Shown one piece after another: positions 32,270 through 42,182 of a stretch of 49,421 bases of DNA. Origin of the DNA: a virus; the IMG/VR virus record IMGVR_UViG_3300027980_000041, positions 1 to 49,421 of that record. One strand, given 5' to 3'. The notes beneath the pieces are model-generated. The model was given only the letters and a program-made list of their open reading frames with translations, was not told the origin of the DNA and did not search any database. How positions within the stretch are numbered: the first letter of the stretch is position 1; every line of letters starts with the position of its first letter. Both the position numbers and the translations under genes were made by a program.

Positions 32270-32337
32270 GGCAGTCAGACCTTATTATAAATGAAGAACC
32301 TATTTAGGCAGTCGGAGTTTATTTTAAATAAAGAACC
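32270..32337 (+). repeat. Pair of 31-bp imperfect direct repeats in the scaffold leader
   Basis: GGCAGTC...AAGAACC at 32270-32300 and at 32307-32337 match at about 26 of 31 bases. They lie between the strong promoter and the scaffold ribosome site, so they would be in the untranslated leader. A regulatory RNA or protein-binding role is possible. Confidence 0.55.
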
Positions 32338-32356
32338 CAAAATTAAGGAGAAAACA

Positions 32357-33160
32357 ATGAAAAATGACCAAAAAATGAAATTAAACATTCAATTGTTTAA
32401 TGATGGAACAACACCGGAAGCAGGAACTCCTGCCAGTCCAGAGGTACTAAATGGAACTCAACCGAGCAGTCCAGAAGCACCTAAACCAATTTATGACTTT
32501 GCTGGAATCAAAGTATCTAGCGAAGACACTTCTGTTGCTAATGCACATAATTCTTATGTTCATTTACAAGGAGAGTACAATAATTTGAAAAATGAAATTA
32601 AAGAATTAAGAAGTAAGCAAGTAGAACCTCCTAAACAGGAAACTACTAAAACAGAACAACAAATTCAAAAAGATGCAAGACTTGATTATTTATATAATAA
32701 AGCAATGTCTAGTGATTTTGAAACAAGAAAAAATATGGAATATAAAAACTTGGAAAATACTCTAGGTGAAAAATTCAACGAAATTAAACCACTTTTAGAT
32801 AAGGCTATTGATAATATGCCATTAGATAAAAGAATGGAATTAAATTTAAATGGCTTAGCTAAAGTTGCTTTAGGTGAGATTATGTATTCAGGATTAACAA
32901 AAAGTCCAGAACAACAATTACAAACTAATCAACAAATGCAACAAGCAGCTATTAATGATCCGGCAATTAGGCAACAAGTGATTGCAGGTGAATTAAATAA
33001 ATATGGAAATCAAGAAGGATTGCCTCCTACAATGCCAAATTCTGGTGGTGCAGCTCCAGTTGCACCAAGCAATGGTCCTACTAAAAGTTTTAGAGAAGCA
33101 GGGCGAAAAGCGAAACAAGCTAGATTGGATAAACAAAATGTTAGGCAAGGACTTCGTTAA
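32357..33160 (+). CDS. Scaffold protein
   Basis: 267 residues from the ATG after AAGGAGAAAACA (MKNDQKMKLNIQLFNDG); a longer frame from 32291 lies in the repeat leader and lacks a ribosome site. Proline/threonine-rich N-terminus, a long coiled coil at about 60-110, glutamine-rich C-terminal region ending with a basic tail (RKAKQARLDKQNVRQGLR). This composition and the place just before the capsid gene fit a scaffold that shapes the procapsid and leaves it. Could carry an assembly protease site, none is seen. Confidence 0.78.
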   Translation: MKNDQKMKLNIQLFNDGTTPEAGTPASPEVLNGTQPSSPEAPKPIYDFAGIKVSSEDTSVANAHNSYVHLQGEYNNLKNEIKELRSKQVEPPKQETTKTEQQIQKDARLDYLYNKAMSSDFETRKNMEYKNLENTLGEKFNEIKPLLDKAIDNMPLDKRMELNLNGLAKVALGEIMYSGLTKSPEQQLQTNQQMQQAAINDPAIRQQVIAGELNKYGNQEGLPPTMPNSGGAAPVAPSNGPTKSFREAGRKAKQARLDKQNVRQGLR

Positions 33161-33178
33161 AAAAAGGAGCGAACTTAT

Positions 33179-34474
33179 ATGTTAGGCGATGGAGCAAAAT
33201 TTAACTTACAAGATATTCAAAACTCTCTATACGAATTTTATTTACCTACGTTTAGAGAAAATACGAACAATGATAGTCACTATTTCTTAAATGAATTGAA
33301 ATCAGTTGGTTATAATAAAATTTCAGGTAAATTTGCTGTTTACGGATTAAGAAAAGGTAAACAGGGTGGTGCTGGTGCAATTGCAGATGGTGCAAATTAT
33401 AAATCACCAAGTACTACTGGTAAAGAAAGACAAATCGTTAATATGAAAAACTTAACAGTTCAAGGAGCAATTGATTTAAAAACAATTCACGCTGGAACTG
33501 ATGATGGTGCATTTGAAGATTTATTAGCTGATGAAATGGAAACTGCTTATGAAGCTGCTAAAGATGATATGGCTAGACAAGTAGTTACTGGTGAAGATGG
33601 TGTAATTGATAAATTTACAGCCTTTGACCCATTAACTCCGGGTAGTGGAACTCACCCATCTGGATTAACATTACCACTTGCATTAACTACTACAACTCCA
33701 AAAACGTTACCAGTTGAAAATACAGATCGTTATGACATCGGTTTAGTTATTGATATTTATACAGCTTCTACTTTAAAAGCAGATAATATTGAAATTGTAG
33801 ATGTAGACCAAGATTTACAAACAATTAGTGTTGTTAGTACTGTTGATACAACTACTGGTGGTACTTATGCAGTAGCCGAAGGTGATGTATTTGTAACTAA
33901 TGGTAGTTTCGGAATTGGTATTACTGGTATTGAAGATGCATTAGCAAAAGATGCTAATACTTATCACGGAATTGATAGAACATCTAACAAGTGGTATAAA
34001 GCAACTAAACGTGATGGTGGAAATGCTTTATTAACTGAAAGATTTTTAAGAGGTGCTAAAGATAGCGTTGATATTCGTTCAGGAAAACCAATTGATTTAC
34101 TTACTGCTAGACATTTAGTAGTACAAGGATATGAAGATGAACTACAAGTATTCAAACAATATAATAATGCTGTTCAAGATGGTATGAATGGTGCAGTTAC
34201 ATTAGCTGGTGGTTATTCTTACTTAACATTTGATAATATGCCATTCGTTAAAGATAGATTTATGACTAAGAATAAGTGTTATGGTTTATCAAAACAAACT
34301 TGGTTCAAACCAACTTATCAAGAGTGGACTTACGATGATTTCGATGGAAATGTATTCAAGTTTACTGCAAGTCAAAAATATAACTTTAGAATGTATGAGT
34401 TCTGTAATATGAATACAGATTCTCCTAGAGCGAACTTTGTAATTAATAACGTTCTTGAAGATGTAGATGCTTAG
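33179..34474 (+). CDS. Major capsid protein
   Basis: 431 residues, starting MLGDGAKFNLQDIQNSLYEF after AAAAGGAGCGAACTTAT. Regions rich in glycine and charged residues, a long beta-rich middle with TTTPKTLPVENTDRYDIGLV, and a C-terminal strand end with RFMTKNKCYGLSKQTWFKP suit an HK97-fold capsid protein. It is between scaffold and connectors and closed by a terminator, as expected for a highly expressed product. The insertion around residues 150-230 could be a surface domain; assignment rests on position and general form. Confidence 0.82.
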   Translation: MLGDGAKFNLQDIQNSLYEFYLPTFRENTNNDSHYFLNELKSVGYNKISGKFAVYGLRKGKQGGAGAIADGANYKSPSTTGKERQIVNMKNLTVQGAIDLKTIHAGTDDGAFEDLLADEMETAYEAAKDDMARQVVTGEDGVIDKFTAFDPLTPGSGTHPSGLTLPLALTTTTPKTLPVENTDRYDIGLVIDIYTASTLKADNIEIVDVDQDLQTISVVSTVDTTTGGTYAVAEGDVFVTNGSFGIGITGIEDALAKDANTYHGIDRTSNKWYKATKRDGGNALLTERFLRGAKDSVDIRSGKPIDLLTARHLVVQGYEDELQVFKQYNNAVQDGMNGAVTLAGGYSYLTFDNMPFVKDRFMTKNKCYGLSKQTWFKPTYQEWTYDDFDGNVFKFTASQKYNFRMYEFCNMNTDSPRANFVINNVLEDVDA

Positions 34475-34480
34475 AACTTA

Positions 34481-34507
34481 AAAAGGACTTTATAAGTCCT
34501 TTTTTTT
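34481..34507 (+). terminator. Rho-independent terminator after the capsid gene
   Basis: A 10-bp stem (AAAAGGACTT with AAGTCCTTTT) around a TAT loop, then a T-run. It likely lowers expression of the downstream genes relative to the capsid. Confidence 0.92.
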
Positions 34508-34512
34508 GTATT

Positions 34513-34541
34513 TTGGTAAAAGATTATTATTATGATATAAT
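34513..34541 (+). promoter_or_regulatory. Promoter of the connector and tail genes
   Basis: TTGGTA (34513-34518), 17-base spacer, TATAAT (34536-34541) with TGA before it. It restarts transcription right after the capsid terminator. Confidence 0.82.
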
Positions 34542-34563
34542 AATATAAGAAAGGGGTTTGATT

Positions 34564-34989
34564 ATGGAATTTACAAAAGAAGACCGAAAATTAATTAAAT
34601 TCGTACTAAAAAACGAAAAAAATCTAGTGCCTATTTTTAATACACCAAATAAATTACCTCAAAGAGTTAAAGACTTTGATGAAAGTGTATTTATTGTAAG
34701 AAATTTAGAGAGAGATAGATATGAAATACACAGTTTAAAAAGTTATTTCCCTAGATTTTATGATTGGACTACACATCAAGCTGATATTTATTTTGACCAA
34801 TTAGATGAAAGAGTATTGAAATATATGCACAGTAATAGTATCAAGCATAATGGTAAAGAATTATTCATTGAACTCACTAGAGAAAATGACCTTATGCAAT
34901 CAGAAATGGCTAAAAGGGCTAAAAGGAGAATTAGAAATTCAATTAATGAAGTAATGAGAACTGCTAAAGGGTATAATAACGCATTTTAA
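34564..34989 (+). CDS. Hypothetical head or connector protein
   Basis: 141 residues from the ATG (MEFTKEDRKLIKF) after AAAGGGGTTTGATT; a TTG at 34558 is an in-frame alternative. Basic, helical C-terminus (AKRAKRRIRNSINEVM). First gene of the tail operon, between capsid and adaptor, so a head-completion role is plausible but the family is not recognised. Confidence 0.72.
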   Translation: MEFTKEDRKLIKFVLKNEKNLVPIFNTPNKLPQRVKDFDESVFIVRNLERDRYEIHSLKSYFPRFYDWTTHQADIYFDQLDERVLKYMHSNSIKHNGKELFIELTRENDLMQSEMAKRAKRRIRNSINEVMRTAKGYNNAF

Positions 34990-35005
34990 AGAAAGGAGTT
35001 ATACT

Positions 35006-35737
35006 ATGGCTAAATTATCAGAATTAAAAAAGAGTGCAGAATTAACTATAAGAAAAGTTTTGAACAAAGAAAACTTTTTAATTTGGACCAATGAGATGTT
35101 ACAAGATTTAAGTGAAATTGCTAAACAAGAAGCAGATCTATTAGAAGCACAATTAAATACAACATCTTTTCTATTAGATAGAGATGTGAATGGAGTTATA
35201 GAACAATTAGAAGTTGATGGTAATTCAATTCAACTACCTAGTGATTTTATGCAAATAGTAAAGGTTGAAGCTGATATAAGAGATAGAAGATATTTATTTT
35301 ATCAAAGAAGTTTAGGTGATAGTGAAATAACAACACTTCAAAATCATCCTAATCAAAGACAATTACCACATAATAATGTAAGCAATTTGTATTTCATTGA
35401 TTATACTTCGAATAAATTAGTTCTTAAATCTAGTTTATTAGATAATACTAACTCTATAAAAGTTAGAATTTATTACTATAAAGAATTACCACCATTTGAT
35501 GCAACAGATACTAATTTAGATTTAAGTACAACAACATTACCATTTGAAAAACGTTTTCATAAGTTATTGACTTATTATGCTATTAAAAAGTATTATGAAA
35601 CGTGGCAAGATGAAAATAAAACTATTTTATATGACGGTTTCTATTCAAGAACAAGAGAAGAATTTGATAGTGCTGTTTTAAGAAGACACCAAGAAAACGA
35701 ACCATCTCAACAATTATTAGAAAGTAGATGGGTTTAG
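35006..35737 (+). CDS. Head-to-tail adaptor (T7 gp11-like)
   Basis: 243 residues. Length, place just before the nozzle gene, and the strand/helix layout (VDGNSIQLPSDFMQIVKVEA, VRIYYYKELPPFDATDTNLD, then FHKLLTYYAIKKYYETWQDENK) fit the adaptor or gatekeeper family that forms a ring below the portal. Strong GAAAGGAGTTATACT site. Confidence 0.78.
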   Translation: MAKLSELKKSAELTIRKVLNKENFLIWTNEMLQDLSEIAKQEADLLEAQLNTTSFLLDRDVNGVIEQLEVDGNSIQLPSDFMQIVKVEADIRDRRYLFYQRSLGDSEITTLQNHPNQRQLPHNNVSNLYFIDYTSNKLVLKSSLLDNTNSIKVRIYYYKELPPFDATDTNLDLSTTTLPFEKRFHKLLTYYAIKKYYETWQDENKTILYDGFYSRTREEFDSAVLRRHQENEPSQQLLESRWV

Positions 35738-35752
35738 AAAGGAGGATTTACT

Positions 35753-38587
35753 ATGGAAGATTTCTATTTGAATAGTTTTCGTGGAGGATTAGTAACAAAC
35801 GTTTCTAATGATGCGTTAGCTAATGAGGAATTTCCAATATTAGAAAATGTTGACTTTGATAATCGTGCTTCTTTAATTAGAAGATTAGGTTACAAAAATA
35901 TTGTTCCAACAATTGAAAGTTTGGAAAGAAAATATCCTTTTCTATCTACAAGTGAAATAGAAAGTAGATATAATGCTAATGTTTTTAATGGTAGGCATCA
36001 AGGATATCTAAGATTAATAGGAAGACCATACACTTCAGATGATTTATATGATTTTGGTAATCATTCATTACCTTTATTCAATGCTAGGAAATTTGAAACT
36101 AGATTAAGTGCTGTTGATGGAGCGTTATATATTTCTGATATAAAGACAACGGTAGACTCATTTTCATATATTGGAGATGTTAGGCCCGAAAATAATAATC
36201 CTCAATTCGATGAAGATAACCCAGCATTAGAACCTATATCTTTTTCAGAAGTATTTCCAGATGGATTTTTAAGAATAAATGCATTAGAAAAAGGTACTAG
36301 TTTTGAAGCTCTAAGATATGATATAACAAGAAATATTAAAACTTCATTTGCAGTTATTGAATTTGATATGAGGATAATAAAAACATTACCAGCTAATAGT
36401 AGTGGTATATTCTTCTTCTTTTTAGGAGATAATACATTTTACTCACCTATTATTTTTGAGGGTGGTATTGATGCACAAATAGATAATGGTAATGGTAGAA
36501 TAATAAATATTGGAAATGATGATGGAGAATTTCATACATACAAGTTTGAAATTAATTGTACTAATGGAGATGTTAAAACATTCTTTGACGGTTTAGAAGT
36601 TGACTTTGAAAAAAGAGCGTTTTATCCAGCAGGGGAAAGTGATACAACTCAATTTAATTTTGGTACAAAGAATTTTGGGCAGATACAAACAGATGTAATT
36701 GCAGATTGGAAAAATGTGAATGTAACATTTACTGAAAATACAAATCCTACTCAATTTGAAAGTGATTTAATTTATCCTATTGATGGAATACATACTATTA
36801 CAAGTTTTCAAGATGATGAAGTAATAGAAGCTAAACAATTAGAAAATGAATTGATTGTTGCAACTGGAACTAAATTAATTTCTGTTAGAGGTGTAATAAA
36901 TGGAGATGGAACAACAAAAATAGTTGCACAAGAAATGGATACTTTTCCTTATGTACCTACAACAAAAGAGTTTTTATTTGGTGGTGCTAATATTTTAGCT
37001 GTTGACCCGTTTAATGATATTCAAGATAGACAAGGTGCTACTACATCATTTAGTGTTGACTTATTTAGAACTAGTAAACCAATAGGTGTTGTAGATACAG
37101 ATATTACAATTAAAGCATTTGTAACATTAGCAACTGGAAAAGTTATAAGTGATTATGAATTTAAATGGGAGTTCAAAAAAAGTGAAGATGATACTTTTAG
37201 TGAATTACAAGCGACTCTAGGTGGAGATGCAGGTAGACAAACTTTATTTAATGTAGATACAGCGACTAATTATGATATTAGAGTTACAATGAATGAGATT
37301 GGTCAACCAACTCCTACTTCACAAAAACAAATTAGTAATTATAAAGTTACTGAAATTGATGAAAATCTTAATTTAGATAAAACAGTTGATGAATTAAATG
37401 CTTGTACTAAGATAGAAACTTATTATGGGAAGATAGTTCTATATAAAAATGGAACTACTAATATTTATAAATCATTTAGTGGTAAGTTTAATTGGTTTGC
37501 AACTAGTGGAGTAATACCTTTTAATAATATTAGGCAAGAAGCATTACAAAAAGTAATACCTTTGAGAAATACAATCTTAGGATTTACAGATAATTCTACT
37601 ATTGGTCTAAGAGGTAAAGGTGATGATATTGCTTATCCCGGAAGACCATTTGAACCATTTAGTGAGTTCGTTACATTTAACGCAAATATCGGTTGTATAG
37701 CACCTGAAAGTGTTGCTATAACAAATGATGATAAAGCTGTATTCTTATCGAATAGAGGATTACATTATGTTGATACACTTGCAGTTGATGCTGGTAGAGC
37801 AGATGTTATTAAAATAGATGATAAAATAAACAATATTGTTTTTAGAGATAAAGATGCTAGTGGTATTGTATATGATAATAAATACTATTTATCTTACCCT
37901 AGAAAGAACAAAATAATTAAATGGCATTATGTTTACAATGGTATCTTTAGCCTTGATACAAGCAAAGAGGTTGGATTCTATGCTATGTATGTTTATGATG
38001 ATGAAATGTTTGGAATTTCAAATCGAGCAAAGATAATGCAACAACAAGTAGTACCATTAATTGATACATTAAATGATGTTGTTGAAATATCTGATATCGG
38101 ATTATTTATAGATGATAGTTTTGTATATGAAATGAAAGTTGAAACTAAATTATTCTCATTTGATCTGGAACAATATCTAAAACGAGTATTTGAATTTATA
38201 ATTGGATTCTCAAGTGTATCCGATAAACAAATAGAATTATTCTTAGATGTGTTTGCAGATAATTATAAAATAATTGATAGCAATACTAGTTTTGGTGAAA
38301 TACAAGAAATAGATGGAGAAAGAACATCTGTTTGGGTTGATGAAGAAACACCATTTGTAACTGGTGACTCTCCTACTACATTAGGTGACTGGTTATTGGC
38401 TATTGCATCTTTAGGAAATGTTCAAGAAACATTTAGATTTTTCGAAATAATGAATAGTCCTGAAGTATTTAAAACAAAAGCAATTATAAGAAATAAACAA
38501 GATGCTTTTGTTAGAATTACAAGTTTAGGTTTCATTTATCAAGTAGGTTATATACCTAGAGAGATTAATGGAAGAATAAATAATTAA
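35753..38587 (+). CDS. Tail nozzle protein (T7 gp12-like) with inserted domains
   Basis: 944 residues beginning with the family hallmark MEDFYLNSFRGGLVTNVSND, then NVDFDNRASLIRRLGYKN. The C-terminal half (KIETYYGKIVLYKNGTTNIY, IPLRNTILGFTDNSTIGLRG, GCIAPESVAITNDDKAVFLS) is the beta-propeller-like body of podovirus nozzles. A segment at about 165-325 resembles a lectin/LamG-like jelly roll (RITRNIKT, DNTFYSPIIFEGG, TYKFEINCTNGDVKTFFDG), and an Ig-like stretch sits near 455-530. Those insertions probably face outward. AGAAAGGAGGATTTACT site. Confidence 0.83.
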   Translation: MEDFYLNSFRGGLVTNVSNDALANEEFPILENVDFDNRASLIRRLGYKNIVPTIESLERKYPFLSTSEIESRYNANVFNGRHQGYLRLIGRPYTSDDLYDFGNHSLPLFNARKFETRLSAVDGALYISDIKTTVDSFSYIGDVRPENNNPQFDEDNPALEPISFSEVFPDGFLRINALEKGTSFEALRYDITRNIKTSFAVIEFDMRIIKTLPANSSGIFFFFLGDNTFYSPIIFEGGIDAQIDNGNGRIINIGNDDGEFHTYKFEINCTNGDVKTFFDGLEVDFEKRAFYPAGESDTTQFNFGTKNFGQIQTDVIADWKNVNVTFTENTNPTQFESDLIYPIDGIHTITSFQDDEVIEAKQLENELIVATGTKLISVRGVINGDGTTKIVAQEMDTFPYVPTTKEFLFGGANILAVDPFNDIQDRQGATTSFSVDLFRTSKPIGVVDTDITIKAFVTLATGKVISDYEFKWEFKKSEDDTFSELQATLGGDAGRQTLFNVDTATNYDIRVTMNEIGQPTPTSQKQISNYKVTEIDENLNLDKTVDELNACTKIETYYGKIVLYKNGTTNIYKSFSGKFNWFATSGVIPFNNIRQEALQKVIPLRNTILGFTDNSTIGLRGKGDDIAYPGRPFEPFSEFVTFNANIGCIAPESVAITNDDKAVFLSNRGLHYVDTLAVDAGRADVIKIDDKINNIVFRDKDASGIVYDNKYYLSYPRKNKIIKWHYVYNGIFSLDTSKEVGFYAMYVYDDEMFGISNRAKIMQQQVVPLIDTLNDVVEISDIGLFIDDSFVYEMKVETKLFSFDLEQYLKRVFEFIIGFSSVSDKQIELFLDVFADNYKIIDSNTSFGEIQEIDGERTSVWVDEETPFVTGDSPTTLGDWLLAIASLGNVQETFRFFEIMNSPEVFKTKAIIRNKQDAFVRITSLGFIYQVGYIPREINGRINN

Positions 38588-38611
38588 TGAATATTGAAAG
38601 GAGAAAAAAAT

Positions 38612-41600
38612 ATGGCAAAAGTAGATAGAAATTCGTTTTCTGATTTTGATGGTAAACAATCTAGTAAAACTCCTGTTGTCGCAAAAGATTTAAATCAAGA
38701 TAGAACGGTCTTGGCTAATGCTGTTGATGATAATCAAGACCAAATCACTATTTTGACTGGTGGAGATTTAAAAGAAAAAGCAAATTTAGAAGATGTAATA
38801 TTGAATGATTTTATTGCAAGCTATGAAGCAACACTTGACTTATTTACTGGAGATAAGTTTGTTATTCAAGGTGGAGCCGACCCAGATAAAAATTTTGTTG
38901 TTGATTTTAATACTGTAAGGCAAAAAATATCAGGAGCAGTTTTCTTTGGACCAACTGATGGTAGTGGTGTGTTTGCTACTAGAACACAATTATTTACTGA
39001 AGCAGCATTAAGACCGGGAGAATTAGTTGATGGTGCGTTTGCATTTGTTACTAATGCAGAGGGTGATGGAAATAATGATAGTACTTGGTATTATTCTTCT
39101 ATAAATGAAGAATTTCAAAATAGTAATACTCCTCAAAGTGCAACAGTAAACTTTGTTCTAGGTATAACTGGTGATATTGCTGATTTAGATACAACTGATA
39201 AAACTAATTTAGTAGTAGCAATTAATGAAACTTTTGGAATAGCAAGTACAAATGCAACAAATATAGCAACAAATACTGATGATATAACGCAAAACGAATT
39301 AGATATAGGACAGAATGCAGATGCGATATCGACTAATCAAACTAATATTTCTAATTTACAAACTGCAACTACTGATTTAGACACTAGAATGACTCAAGCC
39401 GAAGCTGATATTATTGCTTTAGATGGTAGAGTTGGTGATAATGATACTGATATTGCACAAAATGCAAGTGATATCACTCAATTACAAGCTGATATTTTAG
39501 ATAAATTAGACGAAGTTATTATACAAGATAGTGGTGTTCAAAGAGGAACTGGAATTAACACTATTAATTTTGACGCTAATTTAGGTGTAACAGATAATGG
39601 TGGAGGGAAAGTTACGATAACTGCTGTTGGTGGAACTGGTGGAGAAGTTGTTCAAACCATAGTTGAAGTAGACCCATTAACTACACCGGTGGCTATTCCT
39701 ACTTCTCCAACAATTGTTCCTGTTATTGTTAAAGAAATAACTAATGATCCGTCAGTTATTACAACAAATGGTTCAAATAATCCTGTACTAGTTGTGGCAG
39801 GAGATTATACATTAGATAGTTCATCGCAACTTAGAAATGAAAGTATGGCAAGTGTTGCAAATATAACTATTGAAACTTTATTTAATGGAATTGTTGCTAA
39901 TACCATTAATTTAACGATACCGGAATCTATTGCTGGAAATGATGGTATAATAACATATTCTCCTACTAATATTTATACTGAACAAGCAATATTAGCTTTA
40001 ACTACTTTCCCTGTAACTATTACTGCTAGAGTAACTTCTGATGTTGTTGGAGCATTTATTGATTTTGCAACGGTAGCTGTAAGAACAACAACATCTGTTG
40101 ATGATGCTATGAGTAAAAGTATTTATGATACTAATTCGAATGGTAAAGTTGATAATGCTGATTATGATGGTAGTGGTACTAATTTCCTAACTAGTGATGA
40201 TAATACTCAAGATGCTATTACTTCTCTAGACACTCAATTAAATACAACTAATGTTAGATCTGTTGCTAATGAAAGTAATATTGATGATAACGCTAATAAT
40301 ATAAGTAATAATACTTCATCTATTGTTGTTACAAATAATAGGATAGATGAATTAGAAGCACAAACAGTACAAACAGCTAAAGTAACGGTTGACTTGACTA
40401 CACCAGATCTAACATTATTAGATGGTGTAGAACAAACTAGAATTGGTTTTACAAAGTCAAATGTAACTAATGCTGCTATACTAGACTTTGATGATATTTT
40501 AGAAGAGTTTATTATTAATCAAAATGGTTTATATACGGCTAATAGATTATTTACATTTACTACAACTGGTGCTGAAGTTAATGATAGAATAGTTACTGTT
40601 AATAGATATAGAGTTAGTGATGATGCTTTATTAGGAACTACTGATTATATTGTACCAAAAAATTCTGTTAATTTTATTATAAATGAACCAGCAGTCGAAC
40701 AAGATGTAACTGGAGCTCCTGTTAGAATTTATTTAGGGTTTGAATCTAATGGTGGAGATGTAATTTTAAACGATTATAATAGTACTGTTGAAACTATTAC
40801 TGGAGGTATTGCTTCTAGCAATATAGATATAGAAAATGATGAAAGTATTAGTGGTACATCAATTACTCAAAGAGAAACTAATATTGAATTTGTTAGTGAA
40901 ATTTCAAGCAACAATAATGATATTGGGAACTTGCAAAATTCTACGTCAGAAAATAAACAAGGTCACTTTATTAATCAAGCTGAAGTAGTTAAAACGATTG
41001 GTAACACTTCTACTGGTCAATTATATACAATGACTAGTGATGTTTTGCCAGTTCCATTTGTAGCGAGCAGAACAGCAGTTGGAGATGTAGGTTTTTTAAG
41101 TAGTGCATGGAACGCATATGATAATAACAACGGTACTAGTTCTGGCTGCACTTTTGTTGCAGATGCTGAAGGAATGGATAGTAAGATTGATTTAGGGGCG
41201 GGCAATACCTTCACACCTAAAGAAATGTTATTGAGGATAGGAAGTAATTTAGGGGGGACGGCTTCAATTACTATCACTTTTGAAGATGATTCTTCAAATA
41301 CAGAAATTGTTTATAGCAACGCCACAACTTCATTCAATACTGATATTGTAATACCAATTACTACCACAATAACTCCACGATTCATAACAACTAGAATCGT
41401 TAGAGCAGGAAGTGGTGGAACAGAATTTTATATCTTTAAGTCACAGGTGACTGAATGGTATATAGAACCACCTTTAATACAAAACTTAAAGGTTAAGATG
41501 AATGATGATAAATATACTGACGAGGATAATTATTTAATTAATTGTCAAATGGAAGATAGTCAAGATATGGAAAATCCTGTTTTTATACCAACCACTTTAG

Positions 41601-42172
41601 GTGTTTATTCCAAAGATGGTTTAGCTGAATTATTAGCACCAGTAGATTATGATGGTTTTGCAATTGGTAATAATCATAATGTTAAATTAAAAAGAGATAC
41701 CCCAAACAATAAAATAGAGCAAGTTTTTAATTATTCGGATAAATTCGGTAAAGTTGTAGCAAGTGCCACGGGATTTAGTGGCAGTGACAATGACATAATC
41801 GTTGATTTAGAACAATATGGAGTAGGTAGTTTTAAATTATACTTTTTTAACTTCACTTCGCCAACTTTAGTAAGATATGATTTAGGAGTAAGCAGTGCAG
41901 GTAGAAATGTAGATGCGAACGATAATCCAACTGCAAGGACTGATATGGTAGCGTATTCAACGCTAGGTTCTAGTGAAGTAGAAGTAGATGGAAGTCCTTT
42001 TATATTTGTAAACGCTAATCAAACTTTTATATCTAGTAATGTGATAGTAGCTACAACTTCACCCGCAAGCCAGGTTAAAAGAGAACTACTAGGTGCTAGT
42101 AAAATAATTTATCTTGCTTCGGACTATCTAACAGGTACATTTGATTGGATATTAGTTAAATTACACGATTAG
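38612..42172 (+). CDS. Tail fibre / receptor-binding protein
   Basis: 1186 residues from the ATG after GAAAGGAGAAAAAAAT. A short virion-binding N-terminus (MAKVDRNSFSDFDGKQ), a heptad-rich segment at about 200-310 (DITQNELDIGQNADAIS, NISNLQTATTDLDTRMTQAE), beta-rich domains, a second heptad stretch near 750-800, then a C-terminal region with SSAWNAYDNNNGTSSG and SKIDLGAGNTFTPKEMLLRI that recalls F5/8-type C carbohydrate-binding folds. Fibres of this type bind host surface sugars. The end of the gene has unusually GC-rich codons, as if acquired separately. Confidence 0.83.
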   Translation: MAKVDRNSFSDFDGKQSSKTPVVAKDLNQDRTVLANAVDDNQDQITILTGGDLKEKANLEDVILNDFIASYEATLDLFTGDKFVIQGGADPDKNFVVDFNTVRQKISGAVFFGPTDGSGVFATRTQLFTEAALRPGELVDGAFAFVTNAEGDGNNDSTWYYSSINEEFQNSNTPQSATVNFVLGITGDIADLDTTDKTNLVVAINETFGIASTNATNIATNTDDITQNELDIGQNADAISTNQTNISNLQTATTDLDTRMTQAEADIIALDGRVGDNDTDIAQNASDITQLQADILDKLDEVIIQDSGVQRGTGINTINFDANLGVTDNGGGKVTITAVGGTGGEVVQTIVEVDPLTTPVAIPTSPTIVPVIVKEITNDPSVITTNGSNNPVLVVAGDYTLDSSSQLRNESMASVANITIETLFNGIVANTINLTIPESIAGNDGIITYSPTNIYTEQAILALTTFPVTITARVTSDVVGAFIDFATVAVRTTTSVDDAMSKSIYDTNSNGKVDNADYDGSGTNFLTSDDNTQDAITSLDTQLNTTNVRSVANESNIDDNANNISNNTSSIVVTNNRIDELEAQTVQTAKVTVDLTTPDLTLLDGVEQTRIGFTKSNVTNAAILDFDDILEEFIINQNGLYTANRLFTFTTTGAEVNDRIVTVNRYRVSDDALLGTTDYIVPKNSVNFIINEPAVEQDVTGAPVRIYLGFESNGGDVILNDYNSTVETITGGIASSNIDIENDESISGTSITQRETNIEFVSEISSNNNDIGNLQNSTSENKQGHFINQAEVVKTIGNTSTGQLYTMTSDVLPVPFVASRTAVGDVGFLSSAWNAYDNNNGTSSGCTFVADAEGMDSKIDLGAGNTFTPKEMLLRIGSNLGGTASITITFEDDSSNTEIVYSNATTSFNTDIVIPITTTITPRFITTRIVRAGSGGTEFYIFKSQVTEWYIEPPLIQNLKVKMNDDKYTDEDNYLINCQMEDSQDMENPVFIPTTLGVYSKDGLAELLAPVDYDGFAIGNNHNVKLKRDTPNNKIEQVFNYSDKFGKVVASATGFSGSDNDIIVDLEQYGVGSFKLYFFNFTSPTLVRYDLGVSSAGRNVDANDNPTARTDMVAYSTLGSSEVEVDGSPFIFVNANQTFISSNVIVATTSPASQVKRELLGASKIIYLASDYLTGTFDWILVKLHD

Positions 42173-42182
42173 GAGGAATAAT

